From assembly GCF_002869745.1 (NCBI RefSeq), contig NZ_PNOS01000001.1:1-64000 (forward strand): a DNA stretch of 64,000 nucleotides, given 5' to 3'. Position 1 is the stretch's first letter. Each line of letters opens with the position of its first letter. Source of the DNA: Oceaniglobus roseus. GTDB lineage: Bacteria; Pseudomonadota; Alphaproteobacteria; Rhodobacterales; Rhodobacteraceae. The notes beneath the pieces were generated by a model, which was given only the letters and a program-made list of their open reading frames with translations, had not been told where the DNA came from and searched no databases. Both the position numbers and the translations under genes were made by a program. This document shows positions 52,148 to 60,356 of this stretch, piece by piece.

Positions 52148-52878
52148 AGGGCCACCCTTTCCTCGGGCGCCTTGCCGGTCATGGCGATGAAGGCGTCGAT
52201 CAGGCTCTTCTCGCCCGATATCGCAGCGGCGTCGTCATGGGCCAGAACGTGGCCCTGGTGCAGCACCACCACGTCGTCCCGCGGCCGGATCTCGTCCACC
52301 AGATGGGTTGCCCACAGCACCGAAAGCCCGCCGTCCGCCAGATCGTGAACATGCGCCGTGATCGACTGCCGCGACGCGGTGTCGAGGCCCACGGTCGGCT
52401 CGTCCAGCAGCAGCACCTCGGGATCGTGGATCAGGGCGCGGGCGATCTCCATCCGCCGCCGGTGGCCGCCGTTCAGCGCCCGCGCCTTTTCCCCCGCCCT
52501 CTCGCGCATCGCCAGCCGGTCGAGCGCGGCGTCGATGTTCCTCTGCGCCGCCGCGCCCGAAAGACCCTGCAGCGCAGCGAAATAGCGCAGGTTCTGCAGC
52601 ACGGTCATGTCCAGATCCAGCGTCTGCTGCTGGAACACCACGCCGATCTTGCCAAGCGCCGCCCGCGGCTCCCGCGCCAGGTCGTGCCCGGCCACGGTGA
52701 TCCTCCCCTCCCGCGTGACCAGCAGCCGCGTCAGGAGCGAGAAGAGGGTCGATTTCCCCGCCCCGTTCGGCCCCAGCAGCGCGCAGAACCGGCCCCGCTC
52801 CAGCGCGAAGGACACGTCGTCCAGCGCCACCTTGGGGCCGTAGCGATAGGTCACGTGGGAGACGTCGAGCGTGCTCAT
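52144..52878 (-). CDS. PQQ-associated ABC transporter ATPase (PedA1/LutE-like)
   Basis: This 244-aa ABC ATPase has Walker A GPNGAGKSTLFSLLTR, signature ALNGGHRRRMEIARAL and Walker B VLLLDEPTVGLD. It belongs to the ABC-2-type ATPases that pair with the PedC/LutF permease in PQQ alcohol-oxidation loci. Its start overlaps the stop of the cupredoxin-like gene upstream, so it is co-translated with that gene. Confidence 0.85.
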   Translation of the reverse strand: MSTLDVSHVTYRYGPKVALDDVSFALERGRFCALLGPNGAGKSTLFSLLTRLLVTREGRITVAGHDLAREPRAALGKIGVVFQQQTLDLDMTVLQNLRYFAALQGLSGAAAQRNIDAALDRLAMRERAGEKARALNGGHRRRMEIARALIHDPEVLLLDEPTVGLDTASRQSITAHVHDLADGGLSVLWATHLVDEIRPRDDVVVLHQGHVLAHDDAAAISGEKSLIDAFIAMTGKAPEERVAL

Positions 52879-53300
52879 TGGATGGTGATGGTCACGCCCT
52901 GGTCGGGTCCCGTCGTGCCGGGCTGGCGCAACTCGTAGGTGCCGGGCTTGATGGCGATGAACTCGATCTCCATGGTGCCCGCCTTGTCGAATTCGACACT
53001 GTCGATGCCCAGCGGCCGGATCTCCAGCCCGTTGATGACGATCTCGTTGATCCAGATCGCGCGGAAGAAGCCCGCGCCGGACAGCCCCAGTTCGGCGGTG
53101 CCGTCGGCCTCGATCTCGATCTCGTAGGCCATGCCGGATTTCAGCGTCAGCGGCCCCTCGGCCACCGGCTTGCCCGAGGACAGGGTCAGCGGCGGCAGCT
53201 CTTCCTTGTTCGAGGCGGACAGCAGGCCGGCGAAGCCCAAGTCGTGGGCCTGCACGGGCAGGGCGAAGGCGAGGGCAGCGAGGGTCAGGGGCAGGCGCAT
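52875..53300 (-). CDS. Secreted cupredoxin-like protein lacking copper ligands
   Basis: This 141-aa periplasmic protein has a signal peptide (MRLPLTLAALAFALPVQAHD). The mature part is beta-rich (LPPLTLSSGKPVAEGPLTLK, YEIEIEADG, FIAIKPGTYELRQPGTTGPD), with cupredoxin-like end strands. No Cys occurs, and the only His is next to the cleavage site, so a type 1 copper site is not possible. It lies between an ABC importer and the PQQ-associated ATPase and overlaps the latter, so it is part of that operon. A structural, ligand-binding or metal-handling role is inferred from position only. Confidence 0.65.
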   Translation of the reverse strand: MRLPLTLAALAFALPVQAHDLGFAGLLSASNKEELPPLTLSSGKPVAEGPLTLKSGMAYEIEIEADGTAELGLSGAGFFRAIWINEIVINGLEIRPLGIDSVEFDKAGTMEIEFIAIKPGTYELRQPGTTGPDQGVTITIQ

Positions 53301-53315
53301 CGGTGGTCCTTTCGG

Positions 53316-53909
53316 TCAGGGTTGCAGTGTGGCAGGCCGTCCGCCAAGCACAAGGTGCCGCGTCGCCAGGCGCGCGGCCTCGGGTTCGGCATGGGTGACG
53401 AAGATCGTGGCGGGACGGGTTTCAGCGATCAGCGCCTCGGCCAGTCCCAGCATCTCGTCCGCCATCGCGGCGTCGAGCGAGACGAAGGGCTCGTCCATGA
53501 TCAGAAGCTCGGGCTTGCCCGCGAAGGCCCGCGCGAGCGAGAGGCGCCGCTGCTGGCCGAGCGAGAGTTGCGTCGGGAACTGCGTTTCCTTGCCCCGAAG
53601 CCCCACCTTGCCAAGCGTCGCCAGCGCCTCGTCCCGGGGCAGGCGCGGATGCACCAGCAGGATGTTGTCGAGCACACTGCGCCAGAGCAGGAGCGTCGGT
53701 TCCTGAAAGACGATCGCCATGGCCTCGGGGGCCTCGACATGACCCTCGAAATCGGTGTCGATCCCCGCGATCAGCCGCAACAGGGTCGATTTGCCGATCC
53801 CCGAGGGGCCAAGCAGCGCCACCGTCTCGCCCCGCGCGACGTCGAAGCGGACATCGCGCAGCACCGGCACGCCGTCATAATCCTTGGCGCGGACATCGAC
53901 CCGGATCAC
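53316..53909 (-). CDS. NitT/TauT-type ABC transporter ATPase
   Basis: This short (197-aa) ABC ATPase has Walker A GPSGIGKSTLLRLIAGI, a Q-loop IVFQEPTLLLW, signature LSLGQQRRLSLARAF and Walker B LLIMDEPFVSLD, all nitrate/taurine/sulfonate type. The GTG at 53909 overlaps the permease stop. It is smaller than typical SsuB/TauB (about 250 aa) because the C-terminal part is reduced. It belongs with the permease and binding protein upstream. Confidence 0.85.
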   Translation of the reverse strand: MIRVDVRAKDYDGVPVLRDVRFDVARGETVALLGPSGIGKSTLLRLIAGIDTDFEGHVEAPEAMAIVFQEPTLLLWRSVLDNILLVHPRLPRDEALATLGKVGLRGKETQFPTQLSLGQQRRLSLARAFAGKPELLIMDEPFVSLDAAMADEMLGLAEALIAETRPATIFVTHAEPEAARLATRHLVLGGRPATLQP

Positions 53910-54640
53910 GCCAGCCTCCAGCGCCGCACCCGCCGCTCCCAGGGCTGCAGGAACAGCCATTCGACCGCCAGCATCACCGCGATGAAGGACAGCGCGTAGA
54001 CCAGCACGTGGGCCACGTCGAACAGCTGGAAATAGAGGTGGATCTGGAAGCCGATCCCGTTCGAGCGTCCCAGGAACTCGACCACCAGCACGATCTTCCA
54101 GATCACCGCGATGCCCGAGCGCGCCGCGCCGGTGGTATAGGGGGCAAGCTGGGGCAGGATGACGTGGCGCAGGTAGGTGCGGCGCGGCATCCGGAACACC
54201 TGCGCCATGGCGCGCAGCCCCGGGTCGAGCGCGCGGGCGCCCTCGCGGATGATGGTGGTGACGTTCGGGATCTTGTTCAGCGTCACCGCGGCGATGGCGG
54301 CCGTCTCGTTCAGGCCGATCCAGAGATAGCAGAGCACGATCAGCACCAGCGCGGGCAGGTTCAGGAACACCACCAGCCACGGGTCGAGCCAGCGGTCGAG
54401 CGCCGGGAACAGCCCCATGGCAAGGCCCAGCGCCATGCCGATGGACATGGCCAGCGCGAAGGCCCAGGCAACCCGCACCAGCGTGTGCAGCAAGTGATAG
54501 GGCAGCGCGCCCGAGCGGATCTCGGCCGCGAACGGGGTGAGCAGCGCGAAGGGGCCGGGCAGCACCTGCGGATCGTCCGTCAGCCGCGCGGCGACCATCC
54601 AGAGCAGGAGCAGGCCAAGCAGGGACAGCGCCCTTACCAT
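53906..54640 (-). CDS. NitT/TauT-type ABC transporter permease
   Basis: This 244-aa BPD_transp_1 permease has five or six hydrophobic segments and the EAA-like loop MAQVFRMPRRTYLRHVILPQ, as in SsuC/TauC. The ATG at 54640 is chosen because the residues upstream in the open frame are Cys/Arg-rich and not membrane-like. It overlaps the ATPase gene. Confidence 0.83.
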   Translation of the reverse strand: MVRALSLLGLLLLWMVAARLTDDPQVLPGPFALLTPFAAEIRSGALPYHLLHTLVRVAWAFALAMSIGMALGLAMGLFPALDRWLDPWLVVFLNLPALVLIVLCYLWIGLNETAAIAAVTLNKIPNVTTIIREGARALDPGLRAMAQVFRMPRRTYLRHVILPQLAPYTTGAARSGIAVIWKIVLVVEFLGRSNGIGFQIHLYFQLFDVAHVLVYALSFIAVMLAVEWLFLQPWERRVRRWRLA

Positions 54641-54665
54641 CGCCGGCGTGTCCCCGCATGGCCGC

Positions 54666-55628
54666 TCATTCGACCCCGGCGAACAGGCCCGACGGCAGGC
54701 GCGTCGCGTCGCCGACCAGAGCCGCACCGCCGAGCTTCGCCATCAGTTGCAGGAAGGCGTCGGCCGAGGCCTCGTCCACCGGCTGGCGCTTGGGGATCCC
54801 GGCGCGGAAATCGGCGCGCAACTGCTCGAACTCGGCCTCGGATCCGGCGTTCATCTGGCCGCGGATCGCCTCCCACGCGCCGTCCTCCATCAAAAGCGCC
54901 TTGGCGTCGCGGGAAGCCTCGTAAAGCGCCTGGTCGATTCCCGGATGGGCCGCGATGAACTCCTCCTTCATCACGTAGCCCAGCAGCGGCACCTCGGGGT
55001 CGAGGCCCAGCGCCTTCGTCGCCGTCTCGACCGAGATCAGCTCGCGCATCCCCTGCGCCTTCATCTTGGCGAGGAAGTGCCAGAAGTTGATCGCCCCGTC
55101 CGTCTGGCCCGAAAGCGCGGTCTTGAACACCAGCGGCGGCGCGCCGAACACCTGCTCGGTCGCCGCTTCCAGGTCCATGCCGTATTCCTGCTCGGCAAAG
55201 GCGCGGAGGATCAGCCAGCTCTTGTCCAGCGGACCGCCCGCGATGCCGATCTTGCCGCCGTCCAGATCCTCGAGCGTCCGGGCCGGGCTGTCCCCGGGCA
55301 CCACCAGCCCGCCGACCGCCTTGGAGTAGGGAATGAAGACGAAATCCTCGCCCGCCGCCCGCTGCCGCGCCACCCAGATCCAGTCGGCCACGAACATGTC
55401 CGCCGTGCCGCCCTCGACCGCCACGCGGGTCGCGCCGTTGTCGGCATAGGGCTGAAGCTCCAGCCGGAAGCCGTGCTTCTCGTCCAGCCCCTCGCGGCGG
55501 ATCGTGTCGAGCTCCCAGTTGACGGTGCCGATCTGCAGGGTCGCCGCGCGGATCACCGGCAGCTCGGCCCGGGCCGGTCCCGCCAGCGCGAACACCGCCA
55601 GAACCAGCGCCTGAAACAGGCTCTTCAT
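54666..55628 (-). CDS. NitT/TauT-type ABC transporter substrate-binding protein
   Basis: This 320-aa secreted binding protein has a signal peptide (residues 1-21, ending GPARA) and an NMT1/THI5-SsuA-like fold: RAATLQIGTVNWELDTIRR, VAVEGGTADMFVADWIWVARQ and DLDGGKIGIAGGPLDKSW. Conserved Trp residues around the pocket (NWELD, DWIWVARQ) could stack with an aromatic or small sulfonate-like ligand, but the ligand is unknown. It lies 58 bp downstream of the PQQ-associated propeller on the same strand. Confidence 0.8.
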   Translation of the reverse strand: MKSLFQALVLAVFALAGPARAELPVIRAATLQIGTVNWELDTIRREGLDEKHGFRLELQPYADNGATRVAVEGGTADMFVADWIWVARQRAAGEDFVFIPYSKAVGGLVVPGDSPARTLEDLDGGKIGIAGGPLDKSWLILRAFAEQEYGMDLEAATEQVFGAPPLVFKTALSGQTDGAINFWHFLAKMKAQGMRELISVETATKALGLDPEVPLLGYVMKEEFIAAHPGIDQALYEASRDAKALLMEDGAWEAIRGQMNAGSEAEFEQLRADFRAGIPKRQPVDEASADAFLQLMAKLGGAALVGDATRLPSGLFAGVE

Positions 55629-55686
55629 CGCATCCTCCCCTTCCGTTCGCAGTCCCCGGCGCCCTCCCGCGCCGGGGGACAGACCA

Positions 55687-56655
55687 TCACTCGGGCGTGA
55701 TGGCGACGCCCCAGGGCTGCATCCCGACCTGAACCGACTTGATCGCCTTCTGTGCCTCGACGTCGATCACCGTCACGTCGTTCGAGTTGCCGTTGGTCGT
55801 GACCAGGTACTTGTGGTCGGGCGTGAAATCCATCTGCCAGACCCGCTGGCCGACGAGGATGTAGTCCACCACCTCGTCCGTCTCGGCGTCGATCACGGCG
55901 ACGCGGTTGGCCGGGCCGAGGGCGACGAACAGCCACTTGTTGTCCGGCGTCACCCGGACCCCCACGGGCTGGAGCCACTCGGGCTGCACGCCCGCCACCT
56001 CGAAGCCGATCTTGTCCAGAAGCTTCGGCCCGCCCTCGGCGTTCGGGTCGATCACGCTGACCGTGCCGCCGATCTCGGAGCTGACGTAGAGCTTCGAGCC
56101 GTCCATCGTGTAGATCGCCGAGCGCGGGCGCTGGTCGACCAGCACGTTGCCGGTGATCTTGTAGGTCTCGGTGTCGATGAAATGCGCCATGTTCGTCGTC
56201 TCGGACGTGTTGATGACGTATTTCGCATCGGGGCTGATCGCCATGCCCTCTGGCTCCACGCCCACCGGCACCTCGGCGACGACGGTGCGGCTTTCGGTGT
56301 CGACCACCGTCACCAGGTTGTCGTCCTCGTTCGCCACGTACAGCAGCTTGCCCGAGGGATGCTTGGTGAACTGTTCGGGGTCGGGGCCGGAGGGCAGGGA
56401 ATAGAGCTCTTCGTAAGTCTCGGTGTCGAACACCTTGATCTGGTCGTCGTCCGAGGCGCAGACGTACAGCAGCTTGCCGTCCGGGCTGACGCCGACGCCG
56501 CGGGGGCGGTTGCCCGCGTCGAACTCGTCGATCACCTCCCAGGTCCCGCTGTCGATCACGGTCACGGTGTTGCCCCGCTCGTTGGTCACGAAGACCTTGG
56601 CGGCCAGGGCGGGGTGCGCGGCCAGAAGGGCGGCGGCGAGAATGCTGTACTTCAT
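55687..56655 (-). CDS. PQQ-associated YVTN beta-propeller protein (PedA2/LutB-like)
   Basis: This 322-aa secreted protein has YVTN-type beta-propeller repeats: KVFVTNERGNTVTVIDSG, KLLYVCASDDDQIKVFD, KLLYVANEDDNLVTVVDTES and others. It belongs to the PQQ-dependent catabolism-associated propeller group. Signal peptide: ILAAALLAAHPALA. The ATG at 56655 gives MKYSILAAALL; an upstream ATG would add six residues. It lies 14 bp after the ABC binding protein, as in Ped/Lut clusters. Confidence 0.87.
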   Translation of the reverse strand: MKYSILAAALLAAHPALAAKVFVTNERGNTVTVIDSGTWEVIDEFDAGNRPRGVGVSPDGKLLYVCASDDDQIKVFDTETYEELYSLPSGPDPEQFTKHPSGKLLYVANEDDNLVTVVDTESRTVVAEVPVGVEPEGMAISPDAKYVINTSETTNMAHFIDTETYKITGNVLVDQRPRSAIYTMDGSKLYVSSEIGGTVSVIDPNAEGGPKLLDKIGFEVAGVQPEWLQPVGVRVTPDNKWLFVALGPANRVAVIDAETDEVVDYILVGQRVWQMDFTPDHKYLVTTNGNSNDVTVIDVEAQKAIKSVQVGMQPWGVAITPE

Positions 56656-56669
56656 GGGGGCTCCCGTTG

Positions 56670-57854
56670 TCACTGGAAGGCTTCGCAGGCGCTTTCGGGC
56701 TGATCCAGCCCGAGCGTGTCGAGGGTGTTGCGCTGGTGCAGGTATCCGTCCTGCGGCGAGACGCTGATGGTCAGCTTGCTGTCGGTCAGGATCACGGGCT
56801 GGCGAAGCTGTCCGTTCCAGGACCGGAAGTTCACCGGCCGTCCCTTGAACGCCGCCAGCTCGAAGGCGTCGGACAGCATGTAGTCGCGCAGCGTCGGCAC
56901 CTCGGCGGCACCGGTGCGGATCGCCGCCTCGCCGATCACGCGGATGGCGAGCCAGACGTCGTAATCCTCCTCGTGGATCAGCCGCCCGGTCAGTTCTTCG
57001 AAGCGGCGCTGGAACTGGGTGGCGCCCCAGGCCTCGTGATCGGGGTGGAAGGTCACGGGGCGTAGCCCGCCCGAGCCCATGACCGGCCGCGGCTCCCAGG
57101 TGTTGAAGGGCAGGTACAGCCCGAACACGTCCGAGGCGTCGGCGGCGATGACCACGTCATGCTCCTTCGCGCCCTGCGTGAACACCGGGATCTGCCGCTG
57201 CACAAGGACATGACCCGTGTCGGTGCGCCGCGATCCGCCCGTGTCCTCGTAGACGCGGGTTTCGACGATCTTCGCGCCGAACTTGGTCGCCGCCTTGCGG
57301 TAGGCATCGGCCAGCGCGGTATCGGCCGGGTTCGAGCCTTCGATCAGGAACAGCCGCGACCACTTCTTCCACATCGCGAACTGGATCACCGCGTCGGCCA
57401 TCATGTTCTGGCTGGGCGAGATGTGTAGGACATTGGCGCGGCACTGGTCGTCCCTCAGCGACGTATCCCGCGCCTCGGCGTTCAGGATCAGGACGTCCGG
57501 CCCCGCCTTGTCGGCGATCGCCAGAAGATCGGGCGCGCGGGCCATGACGACGATCAGGCGGATGCCTTCGGACAGGATGGTGTCCAGCGCCTCCATCATC
57601 GTCTCCGGCGTCGCGGTGACGTTGGAAGTGGCGAAGGTGATGCCAAGGAAGCTGCCCGTGGTCTGGTTGTCCTCGTCGCCGAGAGCGGCACCGGCGAAGC
57701 CCAGGTCTTCGGGCCGGACGTCGGAGCGGGCGATGGGCAGGACGGTGGGATAGTCGACGCGCAGCACCGCCGCGCGCACGTCGAGCGCGCGGGCCGCGCC
57801 CGACCACCACGCAGCCAGACACAATGCCAGCACCAGCCGCAGCAACATGCGCAT
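56670..57854 (-). CDS. PQQ-associated ABC substrate-binding protein (LutA-like)
   Basis: This 394-aa protein has a signal peptide (LRLVLALCLAAWWSGAARA) and a branched-chain-amino-acid-type periplasmic binding fold, as in the PQQ alcohol-dehydrogenase-system ABC binding family. Typical segments are LSEGIRLIVVMARAPDLL, CRANVLHISPSQNMMADA and RRFEELTGRLIHEEDYDVWLAIRVIGEA. In relatives it is part of a lanthanide-linked uptake system. It is divergent from the SRPBCC gene across 198 bp that should contain both promoters. Confidence 0.87.
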   Translation of the reverse strand: MRMLLRLVLALCLAAWWSGAARALDVRAAVLRVDYPTVLPIARSDVRPEDLGFAGAALGDEDNQTTGSFLGITFATSNVTATPETMMEALDTILSEGIRLIVVMARAPDLLAIADKAGPDVLILNAEARDTSLRDDQCRANVLHISPSQNMMADAVIQFAMWKKWSRLFLIEGSNPADTALADAYRKAATKFGAKIVETRVYEDTGGSRRTDTGHVLVQRQIPVFTQGAKEHDVVIAADASDVFGLYLPFNTWEPRPVMGSGGLRPVTFHPDHEAWGATQFQRRFEELTGRLIHEEDYDVWLAIRVIGEAAIRTGAAEVPTLRDYMLSDAFELAAFKGRPVNFRSWNGQLRQPVILTDSKLTISVSPQDGYLHQRNTLDTLGLDQPESACEAFQ

Positions 57855-58052
57855 CAGAAAGCCTCCCTCTCCTGCACCCTGACCCGCGGCCTGGTGGGAC
57901 TGAACCGATACTTATGGCTCATTGCGGGGGGGCATCCGACGACTAGCATGTTTTCGACGCCCCGGCGTGTCACACCTGCGTTGGCACCGGCCCCTGGCCC
58001 GCCACGCCGGTTCCGCCGCGGCATCGCGTAAGTTCCAAGCGTGAGGTTCCCG
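57855..58052. promoter_or_regulatory. Divergent promoter region of the PQQ island
   Basis: This 198-bp gap separates the minus-strand PQQ-associated ABC operon from the plus-strand SRPBCC-propeller-SoxYZ operon and must contain promoters for both. A short perfect palindrome ACGCC-CC-GGCGT lies at 57957-57968. No other recognised operator was seen. Confidence 0.4.
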
Positions 58053-58589
58053 ATGCGACCGACCCGGCTTCTAGCCATCCTCTTCGCCCTGCTGGTGCCG
58101 GGGCTTGCCCTTGCCCACGGGCCGACCCGCCAGAAGGTGACGCTGGAGGCCGAAGTCGCCGCCCCGGCGTCCGAGGTCTGGGCGGTGATCGGCAATTTCC
58201 AAGACATGAGCTGGCACCCCGCCGTCGCCGCGAGCGAGGGCGAAGGCGGCAATGCCATCGACGCGACGCGGGTGCTGCACCTCGGCGCGCCGGACGGGCC
58301 GACGATCTCGGAAATCCTCTACAAGTACGACGCCGACAAGATGAGCTATTCCTACCGCATCACCGACGTCGCGGTGGAGGTTCTGCCGGTCACCAACTAT
58401 TCCTCGCACCTGACGGTCAAGCCGGTGGACGACACCCATTCCATCGTCGAATGGCGCGGCGCCTTCTACCGCGGCTATCCGAACAACGATCCGCCCCCGG
58501 AGCTGAACGACGAGGCGGCCATCGCCGCGGTCACCGGGGTCTACAAGGCCGGGCTTGACGCATTGGTGGCGCGATTTGCCAGCAATTGA
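58053..58589 (+). CDS. Secreted SRPBCC/polyketide-cyclase-like protein
   Basis: This 178-aa protein has a signal peptide (LLAILFALLVPGLALAHG) and a START/SRPBCC-type fold pattern: VTLEAEVAAPASEVWAVIGNFQDMSWHP, then VLPVTNYSSHLTVKPVDDTHSIVEWRGAFY and a C-terminal helix (VYKAGLDALVARFA). The hydrophobic-cavity family can bind small ligands. Exported SRPBCC proteins recur in PQQ/XoxF loci, and their role is not established. The start could also be a GTG four codons upstream (58041). Its end overlaps the propeller gene by 35 bp. Confidence 0.75.
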   Translation: MRPTRLLAILFALLVPGLALAHGPTRQKVTLEAEVAAPASEVWAVIGNFQDMSWHPAVAASEGEGGNAIDATRVLHLGAPDGPTISEILYKYDADKMSYSYRITDVAVEVLPVTNYSSHLTVKPVDDTHSIVEWRGAFYRGYPNNDPPPELNDEAAIAAVTGVYKAGLDALVARFASN

Positions 58590-59544
58590 ACGCTTTCTCT
58601 CCCTGGCGTTCATACCTGCCCTTGCCGCCACGCCCGTGGCGGCAGGGGATTTTGCCTTCGTCACCAACCAGAACAGCAGCGACCTCAGCATCCTCGACCT
58701 CGACGCGCGCACCGAGGTGAAGCGCATCGAGGTGCCCGGGAAACCCGCGGGCATCTCGGTGGACGAGGCGCACGGCTGGTTCTTCACCGTCAGCCCCGAC
58801 AGCAAGACGGTGCGCCGCTTCGACATCGCCACCGCGACCGAGCAGTCGGAGACCACGCTGGACGGCGGGCCAATCGGCGTTGCCGTGGACGGCGCGGGCG
58901 GGCGGATCTTCGTCTCCGACTGGTACAACGCCCGGATCTGGGTGCTGGACGCCGAGACGCTGGAACAGCGCGGCACGCTGGAAACCGGCAGCGCACCGGC
59001 GGGCATGGCGGTGGCGGCGGACGGCAGCTGGCTCGCCTCCGCCGACCGGGACGCCAACCGCGTGTCGGTGTTCGACCTGACCACGCTGGAGCTGCGCCAC
59101 GCGATCACCGTGGGCGAACGCCCCTTCGGCATCTCGGCGGGGCCCGACGGGATGATCTATGCCGCCAATGTCGGCTCGAACTCGGTCACGGTCGCCGATC
59201 CCGCCACCGGGCAGGTCACGGGCACCGTGGAGGTGGGCGAACGCCCCTACGGCATCGCCTTCGCGCAGGGTGCGGGGTTCGTGACCAACCAGTACGGCGA
59301 CACGGTCAGCGTCTTCGGGCTGGACGACCTGGCGGTCGAGGCCACGCTCGACGTCGGCGAATACCCCGAGGGTATTGACGTGACGGAAGACGGCCGCACC
59401 ATTGTGGTGGCGAACTGGTTCTCGAACTCGGTCAGCCTGATCGACGCGGCCAGCCGGACCGTCACGGGAGAGATCGGAACGGGTGACGGACCGCGCGCCT
59501 TCGGCCATTTCATCGCACGGGATCACGGGGAGGGAAGACCATGA
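58555..59544 (+). CDS. Second YVTN beta-propeller protein of the PQQ island
   Basis: This secreted propeller protein of about 329 aa has repeats DFAFVTNQNSSDLSILDLD, GRIFVSDWYNARIWVLDAE, MIYAANVGSNSVTVADP and TIVVANWFSNSVSLID. No ATG precedes the signal-peptide region (RFLSLAFIPALAATPVAAG), so translation probably starts at a TTG (58555 or 58576). The unusual start and the 35-bp overlap suggest translational coupling to the SRPBCC gene. Its stop overlaps the SoxYZ-like start. Confidence 0.75.
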   Translation: MTHWWRDLPAIERFLSLAFIPALAATPVAAGDFAFVTNQNSSDLSILDLDARTEVKRIEVPGKPAGISVDEAHGWFFTVSPDSKTVRRFDIATATEQSETTLDGGPIGVAVDGAGGRIFVSDWYNARIWVLDAETLEQRGTLETGSAPAGMAVAADGSWLASADRDANRVSVFDLTTLELRHAITVGERPFGISAGPDGMIYAANVGSNSVTVADPATGQVTGTVEVGERPYGIAFAQGAGFVTNQYGDTVSVFGLDDLAVEATLDVGEYPEGIDVTEDGRTIVVANWFSNSVSLIDAASRTVTGEIGTGDGPRAFGHFIARDHGEGRP

Positions 59545-60356
59545 CACGGATCACTCTGCTGGCGGGCGCCGCGCTGGTCGCCCTGGCACCGCAGGCCATG
59601 GCAGGCGAGGCCTGGGACGACGTCCGGCAGGCGCTGTTCGGCGACGACTACATGACCCCCGCCGCCGACCTGATCGCCATCGACGCGCCCTATCGCACCG
59701 ACAGCGACGCGCGCACCCAGATTGCCGCCACGGTCAGCGCGCCGCCTGGTCGCCAGCTGGAAAGCGTGATGGTGATCCTCGACGAGAACCCGATGCCCGT
59801 CTCGGCCGTGTTCACCATGCGCCGCCCGCTCGAGCGGTTCTTCTTCGACGTCACCATGCGGATCAACGGCCCGACGCCGCTCCACATCGTCGCCCGCACG
59901 ACCGAGGGGCAGATGCTGGTGGCCGAAGCCTTCGTGAAGACCTCGGGCCAGGGCGCCTGCTCGGCCCCTCCGGGCACCGACCCGAAGGAGGCGCTGGCCG
60001 ATCTCGGCCAGATGACGCTGGACATCACCGATTTCGCCGAACCGGTGAGCCTGGCCTCGAAGCTGAACCCCTCGGCCCCGCACGACAAGAAGCTCGACCT
60101 CGGGATCCGGCATCCCAGCCACTCGGGCCTCCAGATGGACCAGATCTCGCTCCTCTTCATCCCGACCCGCTACGTCGATTCGCTGGACATCGACCTCGAC
60201 GGGCAGGATTTCGTGGATGTCACCGGCAGCATCTCGCTCAGCGAGAACCCGCACCTGACGCTTGGCGTGCCGGGCGACACCCACGAGGTGGACGTGGAGC
60301 TGACCGACACCGGCGGCGCGGTGACCCATGCGCACAAGGCGGTGACGGGGTTCTAG
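59541..60356 (+). CDS. Quinoprotein-associated SoxYZ-like carrier protein
   Basis: This 271-aa secreted protein fuses SoxY-like and SoxZ-like halves. The signal peptide is at the N-terminus (TLLAGAALVALAPQAMAGE). The SoxY-like half ends around residue 145 in FVKTSGQGACSAPPGTDP, where the lone Cys corresponds to the carrier Cys of the SoxY GGCGG tail. The SoxZ-like half includes IRHPSHSGLQMDQ (about 190-200). It is known as a companion of PQQ dehydrogenases; its chemistry is not established. It converges on the CXXCW gene with a 4-bp overlap. Confidence 0.85.
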   Translation: MTRITLLAGAALVALAPQAMAGEAWDDVRQALFGDDYMTPAADLIAIDAPYRTDSDARTQIAATVSAPPGRQLESVMVILDENPMPVSAVFTMRRPLERFFFDVTMRINGPTPLHIVARTTEGQMLVAEAFVKTSGQGACSAPPGTDPKEALADLGQMTLDITDFAEPVSLASKLNPSAPHDKKLDLGIRHPSHSGLQMDQISLLFIPTRYVDSLDIDLDGQDFVDVTGSISLSENPHLTLGVPGDTHEVDVELTDTGGAVTHAHKAVTGF

